From contig NZ_CP018047.1 of NCBI RefSeq assembly GCF_002009175.1, positions 7,617,001-7,681,000 of the forward strand: a stretch of DNA of 64,000 bases, read 5' to 3'. This document shows, piece after piece, positions 17,266-26,485 of this stretch. The notes below the pieces were generated by a model, which saw only the letters and a list, made by a program, of their open reading frames with translations, made no database searches and was not told where the DNA came from. Source of the stretch: Streptomyces niveus (GTDB lineage: Bacteria > Actinomycetota > Actinomycetes > Streptomycetales > Streptomycetaceae). How positions within the stretch are numbered: position 1 is the first letter of the stretch; every line of letters starts with the position of its first letter. Both the position numbers and the translations under genes were made by a program.

Positions 17266-17802
17266 CTAGTAGTTGGTCGCGTCGCGGGCGGCGTCGGCGT
17301 CGACGGGCACAAAGAAGCTGCGGGTGAAGATCACGACCTCGGCGCCGTGCTGGTTGTGGCCGGTGGTGCGGCAGGTGACGATTCCGGTGTCCGGCCGACT
17401 CTTCGAGAGGCGACGGCCGGTGATCTGCGTCTCCGCGTAGAGGGTGTCGCCCACGAAGACCGGGTGGGTGAACCGGATCTCTTCGAATCCAAGGTTGGCG
17501 AGCGTGAGGCCGCTGGTGCTGCGCACGGTCATCCCGCCGACGAGGTGGAGGGTGATGCTGCTGCACACCAGGGGGCGGCCCCACTCGGTCAGGCTGCTGT
17601 ACCGGGCGTCGGTGTGGATCGGGGCGTCGTTGCCGCCGAGAGTGGTCATCAGGACGTTGTCGGTCTCGGTGACGGTACGGCCGGGCCGGTGCTCGATCAC
17701 CATTCCTTCCGGCAGCTCGTGGTACCCGAGACCCACGACTTCCCGGTAGCGGCCGTCAGCGATACGCCGGTACCCGTTCGGCATGGGGATGCCGGCCGTC
17801 AC
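17266..17802 (-). CDS. MaoC-like hydratase
   Basis: A 178-residue hot-dog-fold protein of the MaoC family. The hydratase motif is present as GNDAPIHTD (about 57-65), followed by PVFVGDTLYAE, typical of the acyl-CoA dehydratase loop. It probably hydrates or dehydrates a CoA thioester. Its GTG start overlaps the CitE-like gene's stop (GTGA), so the two are translated together; the pair recalls the mesaconyl-CoA hydratase / malyl-CoA lyase partnership, which is inference only. Confidence 0.88.
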   Translation of the reverse strand: MTAGIPMPNGYRRIADGRYREVVGLGYHELPEGMVIEHRPGRTVTETDNVLMTTLGGNDAPIHTDARYSSLTEWGRPLVCSSITLHLVGGMTVRSTSGLTLANLGFEEIRFTHPVFVGDTLYAETQITGRRLSKSRPDTGIVTCRTTGHNQHGAEVVIFTRSFFVPVDADAARDATNY

Positions 17803-18662
17803 GCGGTCACCGCCAGCGGGGTCCGTGCCGCCGCACGGGACAGCAGGTCCTTCGCGGCCCGGACCATGGGCGGGCCTACCATCTGGTGTCCGACGCGGAC
17901 GATGCGGCCACCGGCCTGGTCCGCGGAGGCCACGATGGCGCGGGCGGTCGCGATTTCCTCTTCCGTCGGTCTGAACACCTCGGTAAGGGTGGAGAGCTGC
18001 CGGGGGTGCACGCAGCTCTTGCCGGTGAAGCCGAGATCCTTGGCGCGCTTCGCCTCACGTCGCAGCGCATCGTTGTCGTCCAGGTCGAAGAAGGGGGAGT
18101 CGATCGCGGGGATGCCCGCGGCGGCGGCACTGGTGATGAGCCGGGACCGGGCATGCAGCATGGGCTCCCAGCCCCTCCCGGAACCGGTGGCCGCCGCGTA
18201 GTCGGCCGTCCCGAACAGAACCCCGGCGATGCGTTCGGCACGCACGATCGACGGCAGATCCTCCACGGCGCGGGGGGTCTCGATCAGCGCGTACAGGTGC
18301 GGCGTGTAGCCGGGCGAACTGATGGCGCCGGCGACGATCTCGACATCGCGGGGGGACTCCACCATGGGGATCAGGATGATCTGCGGCTTGATCGGATAGT
18401 CGGCGACCGCGACGAGGTCGAGGATGCCTTCGCGGGTGGTGGGGGAGTTGATGCGGATACCGAGGGTGCAGCCCTGCGGAGCCGGCGTGGTGAAGAAAGC
18501 GCGGGCGGCTTGGCGGGCGTCGGCCTTAGCCGGGGCCGGCACGGAGTCTTCCAGGTCCACCAGGGCGACGTCCGCGCCGCAGTCGCGGGCGGTCGGAAAC
18601 CGTGTGAGGACGTGGCCGGGCGTGATGATCCACACCCCTGCGGGAGCAGGCGTCTGGATCAT
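17799..18662 (-). CDS. HpcH/HpaI aldolase / citrate lyase beta-like protein
   Basis: A 287-residue TIM-barrel lyase of the CitE/malyl-CoA lyase group. The conserved N-terminal Arg-bearing strand, [11 protein letters not shown] (metal-binding Glu-Asp), [14 protein letters not shown] (catalytic Glu) and GKSCVHPRQ (substrate/CoA loop) are visible. The family cleaves or forms C-C bonds in CoA thioesters such as citramalyl- or malyl-CoA. Its ATG overlaps the aldolase stop (ATGA at 18659-18662). No citrate lyase alpha or gamma subunit is nearby, so it is not a classic citrate lyase. Confidence 0.87.
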   Translation of the reverse strand: MIQTPAPAGVWIITPGHVLTRFPTARDCGADVALVDLEDSVPAPAKADARQAARAFFTTPAPQGCTLGIRINSPTTREGILDLVAVADYPIKPQIILIPMVESPRDVEIVAGAISSPGYTPHLYALIETPRAVEDLPSIVRAERIAGVLFGTADYAAATGSGRGWEPMLHARSRLITSAAAAGIPAIDSPFFDLDDNDALRREAKRAKDLGFTGKSCVHPRQLSTLTEVFRPTEEEIATARAIVASADQAGGRIVRVGHQMVGPPMVRAAKDLLSRAAARTPLAVTA

Positions 18663-19675
18663 CGTCGCTCGCTCTGCACGGCCAGGGCGCGGGCCGCGTC
18701 CGGAATCATGTCTTCCTGCCCGGCGGTGACCCTGCGCCGGCCGAGTTCGACGAACACGTCCCAGGGGTGCACCCCCTCCTGCCGGGCGGCGGCCAGGACG
18801 GGCTTCTTGAATCCGGAGAACACACCGGCCAGCCCGGAGGCCAGGCTCGCGGAGTCGATCGTCGGCGGAGCCGGCATGAGCGTCTGTTCCGCGAGATCGG
18901 CGGCGTCCGCCAGGAGCCGCACGTCGATCCCGGTGGGGTGGCCCAGGCGCTCCAGCACAGCCACCAGGACTTCAAGTTGGGTGTTGCCCGCGCCCGCCCC
19001 GAATCCGCGGGCGCACGCGTCGATCATGAGGGCTCCGGCCTCGACGGCGGCCACGGAGTTGGCCACGGCCATGCCCAGGTTGTTGTGCCCGTGGAAGGCG
19101 ACCGGCACGTCCACCGCCGCGGTGATGGCGGCGACCCGAGCAGCGACATCCCTCGGGAGGAAATGTCCGGCGCTGTCGAAGAGGCAGACCGCCTGAGCCC
19201 CATACCCGGCCATCAGCGCGCACTGCTCGGCAAGCTCCTGCGCACTGGCCATGTGGGTCATCAGCAGCACCCCCTGGGCTTCGACGCCCAGCTCCCGGAT
19301 GACGCCGAGGTGCCGCTCGGTGACGTTGGCTTCGGTGCAGTGCGCGCCGACGCGCACGACGTCCACACCGTGGAGTACGGCGCTGCGCAGATCGGTGGAA
19401 CTCCCCCAGCCGGGCAGGATGAAGGTCCCCATCCTGCTGTGGGGCATCGCCTCGCGGGCGGTGGCCAGCATCTCGTCGTCGCTGAGCTTGGCGTGGCCCA
19501 CCTGGTGGGAAGAGGCACCCAGCCCGTTACCGTGGCCGACCTCCACCACGGGGACACCGGCGGCGTCGACGGCGGCGGCGTAGGCCCGGATCTGGTCGCG
19601 GTCGAGCTGGTGGCGGACGGCGTGCTGGCCGTCGCGCAGCGTGGGGTCGTGCACGATCACAGCGTGCTTGTTCAT
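18659..19675 (-). CDS. 4-hydroxy-2-oxovalerate aldolase
   Basis: A 338-residue class II aldolase (DmpG/BphI family): [15 protein letters not shown] at the N-terminus (metal and base residues), [10 protein letters not shown], and [20 protein letters not shown] carrying the metal-binding His pair. It splits 4-hydroxy-2-oxovalerate into pyruvate and acetaldehyde and normally channels acetaldehyde to the dehydrogenase encoded next to it. Its ATG overlaps the dehydrogenase TGA by one base (19675), consistent with stoichiometric expression of the two-subunit complex. Confidence 0.93.
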   Translation of the reverse strand: MNKHAVIVHDPTLRDGQHAVRHQLDRDQIRAYAAAVDAAGVPVVEVGHGNGLGASSHQVGHAKLSDDEMLATAREAMPHSRMGTFILPGWGSSTDLRSAVLHGVDVVRVGAHCTEANVTERHLGVIRELGVEAQGVLLMTHMASAQELAEQCALMAGYGAQAVCLFDSAGHFLPRDVAARVAAITAAVDVPVAFHGHNNLGMAVANSVAAVEAGALMIDACARGFGAGAGNTQLEVLVAVLERLGHPTGIDVRLLADAADLAEQTLMPAPPTIDSASLASGLAGVFSGFKKPVLAAARQEGVHPWDVFVELGRRRVTAGQEDMIPDAARALAVQSERR

Positions 19676-20562
19676 CAGACGTGCTCCTTCAGCTCGGTGT
19701 CCTGGGACAGGGCGTGCTGTTCGGACGCGTAGATCGCGGCGGCGCTGATCACTTCGAGGTTGCCGGCGTGGACCGGGATGCGGCTTCGGGTGGCCGTGAC
19801 CTCGACGATCACGCGGACCGTGCCGTCGGTGACGGTGCAGGACGTCACGCGGTAACCGGGGACGATGGCCTGCATGTCGGCCTCGGCGGAATCGACGAGT
19901 TCGCGGACCGGTCCCTGCTCGGCGCCGTCGGCCACCACCGTCATCGCGACGCGGAACGGGGGCGGCGGTGCGGCGGCCGAGATGTTGAGCATGGTCTTGG
20001 CGTTGTCCGCCTGGGTGAACTGGTGGATCGCGCCCCTGGTCGTTTCGATGTACTCGTCCAGGTTGAGGCGGCTGGCCCTGCCGACGCTGACGCTGGCGGC
20101 CGTGGCCACCATCTCCACGTAGGCGGGCCGGTAGCGCCCGGCGATCGAGTGCAGGACCGGGATGGATGCCTGGCCGCCGCAGGAGACGAGGCCGATGTGC
20201 CGGTGTGAGGCAGCCTGATCGCCGTTCACGGTCGGCACGATCAGCGTGCCGGAGCTGCTGGGGGTCAGGTCGATGAGCGTTGCCCCGCTGTCGGCGAGCT
20301 TGGCCCAGTGGGCGGGGTGGTCGAACGCGTTGGTGGCGTCGAAGACGATCGCGAAGTTCTGGTCCGAGTCCAGCAGGGCGTCGACGCCGCCCGCCGTGGT
20401 GGTGCAGCCCAGCTCCGCGGCCTGGATCAGTCCCCGGCTGGTGTGGGTGCGGCCGACGACGAGGCCGCAGTCCAGGTACGGGGAATTGCGTATGCGCTCG
20501 ATCAGGTCGAGCCCCAGGGGGCCGGTCCCGAGGACCGCCGTGTTCAGCACGTTCGGTGGCAT
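19675..20562 (-). CDS. Acetaldehyde dehydrogenase (acylating)
   Basis: A 295-residue DmpF/BphJ-type enzyme. The Rossmann motif [15 protein letters not shown] is at the N-terminus and the catalytic Cys lies in [15 protein letters not shown]. It oxidises acetaldehyde with NAD+ and CoA to acetyl-CoA as the partner of the aldolase encoded immediately downstream. Length and motifs match the family. The gene begins 27 bp after the hydratase stop with GGAAG before the ATG. Confidence 0.93.
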   Translation of the reverse strand: MPPNVLNTAVLGTGPLGLDLIERIRNSPYLDCGLVVGRTHTSRGLIQAAELGCTTTAGGVDALLDSDQNFAIVFDATNAFDHPAHWAKLADSGATLIDLTPSSSGTLIVPTVNGDQAASHRHIGLVSCGGQASIPVLHSIAGRYRPAYVEMVATAASVSVGRASRLNLDEYIETTRGAIHQFTQADNAKTMLNISAAAPPPPFRVAMTVVADGAEQGPVRELVDSAEADMQAIVPGYRVTSCTVTDGTVRVIVEVTATRSRIPVHAGNLEVISAAAIYASEQHALSQDTELKEHV

Positions 20563-20589
20563 GGGCTGCTTCCGTTTCTGAGCAGCGGG

Positions 20590-21390
20590 TCAGGTGACCC
20601 GGAGGTGGATGGAGGGAAGACGGGTGGACGTCGCGTGGAAGTCCGTGCCGGCGGTGAGCGGGATGCTCGCGTGGACCGAGCCGGCCAGAATGATGTCTCC
20701 GGCGCGCAGAGTGGTGCCCAGCGAGGGCAGACGGTGCGTCAGCCAGGCCAGGGCCTTGAGCGGATCGCCGAGAATGTCGCGCCCTTCCCCGGTACCGGCC
20801 ACCTCGCCGTTGGCCGTCGCCGTGACCTGCTCGGTGCCGAGGTCCCAGGCCGGGTCGAAGGGGACGGGGTCACCGGCGATGACACCGGCGCAGGCGGCGT
20901 TGTCGGCGACGCTGTCGACCAATGAGAGGTTCCAGTCGGTGAAGCAGGTGTCCAGGATTTCGAAGGCGAGGAACACCTCGGCCACCGCGCCGCGGACCGT
21001 GTCCAGATCAGATGGGGCTGACAGGTAGCGTCCGAGCCGGAAGGCGACCTCGGTTTCGATCCGGGGATTCATGAACTCGGCGGCACGCAGGCAGCTACCA
21101 CTCGACCCGACCATGCCGTCGAAGATGAATCCGGAATCGGGCTCGCGAATGCCCATCTGTTCTTGCATGGCGCGGGACGTCAAGCCGATCTTGTGACCGG
21201 TGATCCCGGCGCCCGTCGACACCCGCCGCTCCACGTTGATCCGCTGAATTCGGTACGCGTCTTCGAGAGTCAGATACGGAAAGCGCCCGGACAACCGCGG
21301 TACGGGAACACGGGAGCGGGAAGCGGCAGCCAGTTCCTCGGCCAGGCCGAGAAGACCGCCCGGCGCCTGGCCCTCCTGATAAGTCGTCAT
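20590..21390 (-). CDS. 2-keto-4-pentenoate hydratase
   Basis: A 266-residue protein of the FAA-hydrolase-like hydratase family (DmpE/MhpD). Visible hallmarks are [16 protein letters not shown], the metal-binding PRIETEVAF (Glu residues) and the terminal [21 protein letters not shown]. It hydrates 2-oxopent-4-enoate to 4-hydroxy-2-oxovalerate, the substrate of the aldolase two genes on. The ATG at 21390 follows AAGGAAGGG. It is the first gene of the operon; the inverted repeat at 21498-21517 lies about 110 bp upstream. No ring-cleavage dioxygenase or hydrolase is adjacent. Confidence 0.92.
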   Translation of the reverse strand: MTTYQEGQAPGGLLGLAEELAAASRSRVPVPRLSGRFPYLTLEDAYRIQRINVERRVSTGAGITGHKIGLTSRAMQEQMGIREPDSGFIFDGMVGSSGSCLRAAEFMNPRIETEVAFRLGRYLSAPSDLDTVRGAVAEVFLAFEILDTCFTDWNLSLVDSVADNAACAGVIAGDPVPFDPAWDLGTEQVTATANGEVAGTGEGRDILGDPLKALAWLTHRLPSLGTTLRAGDIILAGSVHASIPLTAGTDFHATSTRLPSIHLRVT

Positions 21391-21497
21391 GGTTCCCTTC
21401 CTTACTGACCGGTGAAGTGATGGCCCAGGACGCTCGGTAGGCCCTGGGTATGAGGGAACCTCGCTGGTGGTGGCTTCGGGGAGAGGGTCCGCTGCGA

Positions 21498-21517
21498 GAT
21501 GCAAATGGCTTTGCATC
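21498..21517. promoter_or_regulatory. Perfect inverted repeat in the hydratase operon / XRE regulator divergent promoter
   Basis: GATGCAAA and TTTGCATC arms of 8 bp are separated by TGGC; a further half-site TGCAAAA follows at 21521-21527. The element lies between the divergent hydratase operon (start 21390) and the XRE regulator (start 21599), the expected position for an operator of the regulator. Assignment as its binding site is inference from position and symmetry. Confidence 0.6.
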
Positions 21518-21598
21518 TGGTGCAAAAGCCCTGCGCTGGAGGGCGTTTGGCGCCTACGGTGGACGGGGCGCAGCTTCGGTCGATGACGGGAGCGGGGT

Positions 21599-22978
21599 AT
21601 GGGTGAGGTCAGGGCAACGCCGGGACACCGGGCGGAGGACGCTCATCCGGGGGAGGTCATCCGGGCTGAGCGCGTCAAGCAGAGAATGACGATCGCTCAG
21701 CTTGCACAGAAAATGGGCTACTCGATCGCACAGGTATCCCGGTACGAGACCGGGAAGTCGTCGCTCGCGGACGTCGCCACACGCAGGCTGTTCATCGACG
21801 CGCTCGGGCTGCCGCCGCAGGCGCTCGGTCTGGCGCCGGACGTTCCGGTCGACGACCACGGCCGGGCCCCTGACGTGTTCGCCGAGTACCCACGCCTGCC
21901 TGCCTCTATGGTGAGAAACCTTGGCGGCGAGGATGGTGAGGACGCGGTGCGGCGTAGAAAGTTGCTGGCGAACCTGGCGGTCACCGCAGCCGCCGCCGCC
22001 GGCCCCCAGCTCATGCTGGGGAGCACCGGCAATAAGGACACACTGATCGGCGACGTGCTCGTCGGCCGGCTGCGAGACGCGATGCTCGGACTCGGCGGCG
22101 AGGTGCTGCCCGAACCGGTGCAACTGTCCGTCGAACTGGGCCGCGCCGTGGCGGACTTCCACGCCTGCCGGTACGACAGCCTCTCGTCGCGACTGCCGTT
22201 GGTGATCCGGTCCGGACACGCACACAGCGCCAGCGGGAACGGCCAGCACCTGGTGCTGGCCAAGGCGTACGTCCTGGCGACCCGGCTGCTGGTCAAGTTC
22301 GACGAGCAGCAGCTCGGATGGATGGCGGCCGACCGCGCACGACAGTTGGCCGAGGCGGACGGCAACGCCCTCGCCATCGCCGAGTCCGCCCGGCAGATCG
22401 CAGTGCTTGCGCGGAGAGCCGGATGGCACCACGAAGCGATGTCGATCGCGCTGACCGCCGCCGATACGCCGGGCCTGCGCCAGGCGGGACACGACGGAAC
22501 GGCGCAACGGGGGCTGCTGATCCAGTCCGCCGCCTACAGCGCTGCACGTGGCGGCGACGCCGACGCCATGCGGGAAATGACCGCCGAGGCCGCCGCCATC
22601 GCACGGGAGCTGGGCAGTACGACCCGCCTGCGGGACGGCGGCGGATTCAGTACGGCGACGGTGCAACTGCATCTGATCTCGGCGGAGAACTCGACCGGCG
22701 ACCCAGGCTTGGCGCTGACGGCGGCCCGCGCCATGACCCCGCAGAGCCTGCCCACCGTCGAACGGCGCGCCCGGTACTACACCGACGTGGCCGCGGCCCT
22801 CGGGCGATGGGGACGCCGCGACGAGTGCGTTCGCGCGTTGCTGGCGGCGGAGCAGCACGCCCCGGAAGAGACGCATTCCCGGCCGGCGGTGAAGACCATG
22901 GTCTCCGGGCTGCTGCTGTCCGGTCGGACCACCGGCGAACTGAGGGGCCTGGCCGCGCGCTGCGGCGTGCTGGTCTAA
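21599..22978 (+). CDS. XRE-family regulator with TPR-like C-terminal domain
   Basis: A 459-residue protein. An N-terminal XRE helix-turn-helix (about 20-75: VKQRMTIAQLAQKMGYSIAQ, VSRYETGKSSLADVATRRLF) is followed by an acidic linker and about 330 mainly helical residues of TPR-like character. It is transcribed divergently from the hydratase/aldolase operon across a region with a perfect inverted repeat, so it is the likely regulator of that operon. The ATG is preceded by GGAGCGGGGT, a modest ribosome-binding site. Confidence 0.82.
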   Translation: MGEVRATPGHRAEDAHPGEVIRAERVKQRMTIAQLAQKMGYSIAQVSRYETGKSSLADVATRRLFIDALGLPPQALGLAPDVPVDDHGRAPDVFAEYPRLPASMVRNLGGEDGEDAVRRRKLLANLAVTAAAAAGPQLMLGSTGNKDTLIGDVLVGRLRDAMLGLGGEVLPEPVQLSVELGRAVADFHACRYDSLSSRLPLVIRSGHAHSASGNGQHLVLAKAYVLATRLLVKFDEQQLGWMAADRARQLAEADGNALAIAESARQIAVLARRAGWHHEAMSIALTAADTPGLRQAGHDGTAQRGLLIQSAAYSAARGGDADAMREMTAEAAAIARELGSTTRLRDGGGFSTATVQLHLISAENSTGDPGLALTAARAMTPQSLPTVERRARYYTDVAAALGRWGRRDECVRALLAAEQHAPEETHSRPAVKTMVSGLLLSGRTTGELRGLAARCGVLV

Positions 22979-23414
22979 CGGCCTTTCCCAGTAAGGCATT
23001 TGGGCACGCCTCCTTGTCTCGATGGAAGGGCGGTCGGACGGCCAGCAGAGGAGCCTGGCTGCTGCGGGCCGGCGCCGCCGGCCGGTGCCGCCGGCTGGCG
23101 CCCGCAGGAGGCGCCAGGTCGAAGGTTCTGGCCGGTGGCGGCACGGGCCGTGACGGATCGTCCGTACCGCCACCGGGATCAGCACCCCGCCCCGCGGATC
23201 GGAACCGTCACGTACCGATGGCGGGCGGGCGGTTGAGCGGGCCGGCCGCTGGCTCCCCCACGGAGCGCGCGGCCGGGGCGCGGTCAGGCGCCACCTCCTC
23301 CTGATCCGAAGACAGTCCCGCGCACGGGGAGCGGGCTTCTCCACCAGGAGGAGGCCCCAGTTCTAAGGGCTGCTTCGCAGCGGCCTAGCGATGCCCACAT
23401 AGGCGCCGGCGCTC
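22979..23414. other. Gene-free stretch between XRE regulator and dioxygenase genes
   Basis: No convincing gene was found on either strand. It contains very G/C-rich, imperfect repeats at 23064-23105 (related GGCGCCGCCGGC and GGTGCCGCCGGC units that can fold), possibly the terminator zone for the two convergent genes. Confidence 0.5.
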
Positions 23415-24245
23415 TCACTTCAGGAGATTGAGCGACAACTTCCGTCCCACCACTGCATGGTCGGCACAACGCCCGGCAGGTGACTGTGGTGCTTCCGCAG
23501 CCGGTGCGAAACCCTGACGGAGGTTGAAGTGCGGGTTTCCGAGGGCACGCCAGTGGAGGCGGTCGCCGATGAATGCGGTACGGGCGTGCAGCCATCGCTG
23601 GTTGTCCAGCAGGTACCCCTGGCCCGGCTCCAGCCGAAGGGACTGCTGGTGGTCAAGGGCGGCGGCCCGGAGAGCGGGCAGGTGAGGCTGGACGATGGGG
23701 CTCCATCGGGCGAGGGCATCAAATCGCAGCCTGATGGATACGCGCCCGTCGCGGTGAGAACTCACCACTTGGGAGGCGTGTCCGTCACCGCCGCCGAAGT
23801 ATGCCGTCCGCGGCCGGGCCAGGGCGTCAACGGCCTGGCCGCCGCCCTGATTCAGCAGGTCCGCGTGTACGCGGCGTCCGTCGGTGAGCAGGCACTCGCC
23901 TCCCCGGCCGGCGGGCTGGGAGCAGACCAGCAGCATCAGGCGCGGGGGGTTGGGGAGTCCGGAGCGTTCCGTATGCGGGTCGAGCTGCCCGTTGCTGAGC
24001 CCGGCGAACCCGGGCCGGCCGGCGTGGCGAGGCGAGTCGCGGATGGTGGTCAGCCCGTCGGGGTCGCTGTCACGGTGTGCAGAAACCGTCATGACGCGGG
24101 AGGCGAAGGACAGTACCGCCTCGCGGGTGATGAGCCCGGCGAGAGTGACCAGGCCGCTTTCTCGCAGCTGCTCGGCGAACTGGGCTGGTGCGCCCGGAGC
24201 TTCGTGATCGAGGAAGTGGGCTGCGAACAGATCACCGGGTCGCAT
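23415..24245 (-). CDS. TauD/TfdA-type Fe(II)/2-oxoglutarate dioxygenase
   Basis: A 276-residue protein started by ATG at 24245 after GAAGGAG. The iron-binding facial triad is visible as HTE (about residues 91-93, within DPHTERSG) and the distal His in RWLHARTAF (about 220), followed by the 2-oxoglutarate-binding Arg. PPRLMLLVCSQPAGRGGECL is the conserved strand after the first motif. The family hydroxylates taurine, gamma-butyrobetaine, amino acids or natural-product intermediates; the substrate is unknown. It is divergent from the Nudix/XRE pair with 168 bp between. Confidence 0.83.
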   Translation of the reverse strand: MRPGDLFAAHFLDHEAPGAPAQFAEQLRESGLVTLAGLITREAVLSFASRVMTVSAHRDSDPDGLTTIRDSPRHAGRPGFAGLSNGQLDPHTERSGLPNPPRLMLLVCSQPAGRGGECLLTDGRRVHADLLNQGGGQAVDALARPRTAYFGGGDGHASQVVSSHRDGRVSIRLRFDALARWSPIVQPHLPALRAAALDHQQSLRLEPGQGYLLDNQRWLHARTAFIGDRLHWRALGNPHFNLRQGFAPAAEAPQSPAGRCADHAVVGRKLSLNLLK

Positions 24246-24413
24246 GGCGGGACTCCTTCGTCGGCGGTCAGTGAGTTCACTGTCGGGACCGGAGGCCCGG
24301 AAGATAAAGCGACAGATTGTCGACTCCGGCAAATCGCCCAAGAGCAGGGCGTGTTGACTGCCGCGTGCTACGGTCCGAACACTCCGGCACTGCCCCGCAC
24401 TGCGAGGAAACCC

Positions 24414-24833
24414 ATGACGCACCCGCCCCCCACTTGGCCCGTCTCCGTCAAGGGTGTCGCCCTGGACGCGCGCGGCCGGGTGCTGCTGCTGAAGAACGAA
24501 CGTGACGAGTGGGAGCTGCCCGGGGGCCGGCTGGAGGCAGCGGATCCCAGCCCCGAGTCCACGGTCGAGCGCGAGCTGCGGGAGGAGTCCGGCTGGACGG
24601 TGAAGGCGGGGCCGCTGCTGGACACCTGGATCTACCAGCCGCTTCCGCAGACCCTGCCGGAGCGACGAGTCGTGATCATCACCTACGGCTGCACCGTCCT
24701 CACACCGGAAGCGGATCCGGTGCTCAGCCACGAGCACCGACAGATCGGCCTGTTCACCGCGAACGAGGTCCCGGCACTCACCATGCCCCAGGGGTACAAG
24801 CAGTCCATCGCCGCCTGGCACGGGCGGCTGTAG
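24414..24833 (+). CDS. Nudix hydrolase (variant box)
   Basis: A 139-residue Nudix protein, ATG at 24414 behind GAGGAAA. The box reads GGRLEAADPSPE then RELREESGW; the catalytic REUXEEXGU half is intact but the first half is two residues longer than GX5EX7. Substrate unknown. It ends 6 bp before the following XRE regulator, so the two form an operon. Confidence 0.85.
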   Translation: MTHPPPTWPVSVKGVALDARGRVLLLKNERDEWELPGGRLEAADPSPESTVERELREESGWTVKAGPLLDTWIYQPLPQTLPERRVVIITYGCTVLTPEADPVLSHEHRQIGLFTANEVPALTMPQGYKQSIAAWHGRL

Positions 24834-24839
24834 CCGGCC

Positions 24840-26012
24840 ATGGCCGCCACCGAACGTCCGCCGAAGTCCCGCCCCTCGGCCAGGCACGTGGTGTGGCACT
24901 GGGCCACCCCGCAGGCCCGCACCATCCTGAACACTGGTGACCTCGGCGCGATCCTGCGCTTCCACCGAACCGTCCACGGCCTGAACCAGACCGAGCTGGG
25001 AAACCTCCTCGGCTACGACAAGACCTACATCTCGGCCCTTGAACTGCGGAAGAAGACTCTGGGCGACGTCGGCTCGCTGCGCCGCGTCGCCGAGCAACTG
25101 TGCCTGCCTCCGCACGTCCTGGGCGTCACCGATCCGGGTGATACCGATCACCGGGCGATGGTTCAGTTCGGGCAGTCCACGGTCCGCCTCGCCGAGATCG
25201 CCCGCCAGAGCGGGCATGCCTCGGAAGCCGTCGCCGAGCTGTGGCCGCTGGTCGCCCGTCTCGAAGCGCGTCTCGACGACGGGCACACCGAACGCGAGGT
25301 CCTGCGTCTGCTTGCCCACGCCCGGGTCGGCCTTGGCGTCGCGCTCGGAAACGTACTTCCCGAGGAGCGGCTGGGCACCGCTGCCCACTGGACCGCCAAG
25401 AGCCTGAACATCGCTGCCCACTTCAACGATCGCGCCTTCAGCAGCTACGCCCTGCGGATGCACGGAAACGAACTGCGCAAGGCAAATATCCGGGGCGCCG
25501 CGGTGGACCGGCTGAGCCATGCGGCTGCCCTGGCACCTGACTGTGAGACCCGTGCAGCGGTGCTGCCGCTCTACGCCCGAGCGGCGGGCGAACTCGGTAA
25601 TGCCCAGCTTTTCGACAGCGTGATGAAAGAAGCCGATGACCTGATGGGAAGCGCAGGGCACACATCGCTTTTCAACCCCTACGCGCTTCACGAGATCCGT
25701 CTGCGCGGTCTGGTGAGCACGGGGCGCCCGGACGTAGCCGTACGGCTGGTCGACCTCGGGCCTGATGTGACGACGACCGTCGCACCGCAATGGCGAGTGA
25801 TCGAACTGATCACAGTCGCCCACGTTCGGCTCCTTGCGGACGACCCGGGCGGGGCCACCGAATCGCTGAGCACCGCCATGACCGAGGCGGTAGTTCAGCG
25901 GCTGCCGCACCAGTTGCAGAGGATCGTACGGACCGCCGGCGACCGGCTCCCCGATGTGCGGGGCCAGGCGGTTCAGGCCCTCGATCTGATGCGGCAGGAG
26001 ATGGCGGCCTAG
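24840..26012 (+). CDS. XRE-family regulator with TPR-like domain
   Basis: A 390-residue protein: a ~35-residue basic N-terminal extension, an XRE helix-turn-helix (about 35-90: GAILRFHRTVHGLNQTELGN and LLGYDKTYISALE) and a helical C-terminal domain (WPLVARLEARLDDGHTEREV and similar). It is co-transcribed with the Nudix gene. Its TAG stop shares the CTAG at 26009-26012 with the stop of the convergent LuxR-type gene, so the two genes end on the same four bases. Confidence 0.8.
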   Translation: MAATERPPKSRPSARHVVWHWATPQARTILNTGDLGAILRFHRTVHGLNQTELGNLLGYDKTYISALELRKKTLGDVGSLRRVAEQLCLPPHVLGVTDPGDTDHRAMVQFGQSTVRLAEIARQSGHASEAVAELWPLVARLEARLDDGHTEREVLRLLAHARVGLGVALGNVLPEERLGTAAHWTAKSLNIAAHFNDRAFSSYALRMHGNELRKANIRGAAVDRLSHAAALAPDCETRAAVLPLYARAAGELGNAQLFDSVMKEADDLMGSAGHTSLFNPYALHEIRLRGLVSTGRPDVAVRLVDLGPDVTTTVAPQWRVIELITVAHVRLLADDPGGATESLSTAMTEAVVQRLPHQLQRIVRTAGDRLPDVRGQAVQALDLMRQEMAA

Positions 26013-26485
26013 CACTGGGGTCCGCGCAGGGATGCGATCACGTGATCTGCGGTGAGGACCTGGTACTGCCACGCCCGGGTGACGACGTGGGCCCAATTCT
26101 TGGCCCTGAGGCTCTGCTGCAGTTCACGGCCGTACCGACGGATGATCTGGACCGGCTGCTTCAGCTCAGGGACCATCTGCGCGGTCGTCATTCCTCGAGC
26201 GATGAGTGGCACGAGGTTACGCTGCTCGCGGGAAAGGTCCAGGCCCTCGGGGTCCAGCAGCTCCGGCCGGGTAATGGCCTGGGTGGCGTAGCCGACGGCG
26301 AGCGCGGCGGCGTTCTCGCTGACGCCGTGCAGCTTTCGCTTCCCGAGTCTGAGGTAGCCCGCCGCCGTGACTTCTCGGATCTTGAGGTTCCGGGCGACCG
26401 TGGCGAGCGTGCTGCCGTCCGCCAGGCCCTCCACGACTTGCCTCTCCCTGGGGGCGAGGATGACCCTCCCGATGGACATGGTCAC
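26009..26485 (-). CDS. Protein with two LuxR-type helix-turn-helix domains
   Basis: A 158-residue protein. The GTG at 26485 is chosen because AAGGAG lies 7 nt upstream and the codon overlaps the previous gene's TGA (GTGA). It appears to hold two LuxR-type HTH modules in tandem: residues about 9-65 (LAPRERQVVEGLADGSTLAT, then VARNLKIREVTAAGYLRLGK) and about 85-145 (LSREQRNLVPLIARGMTTAQ, then MVPELKQPVQIIRRYGRELQ). No receiver or sensor domain is present. It is the last gene of a four-gene overlapping unit and is probably its DNA-binding output. Confidence 0.75.
   Translation of the reverse strand: MTMSIGRVILAPRERQVVEGLADGSTLATVARNLKIREVTAAGYLRLGKRKLHGVSENAAALAVGYATQAITRPELLDPEGLDLSREQRNLVPLIARGMTTAQMVPELKQPVQIIRRYGRELQQSLRAKNWAHVVTRAWQYQVLTADHVIASLRGPQC

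Noticed and set aside
23064..23105. CRISPR-like or tandem repeat array
   Set aside because: Just imperfect GC-rich repeats of about 12 bp without regular spacers.
24246..26096. N-terminal extension of the dioxygenase frame (to 893 codons)
   Set aside because: The extension is antisense to the Nudix and XRE genes; the ATG at 24245 has a strong ribosome-binding site and yields the normal family length.
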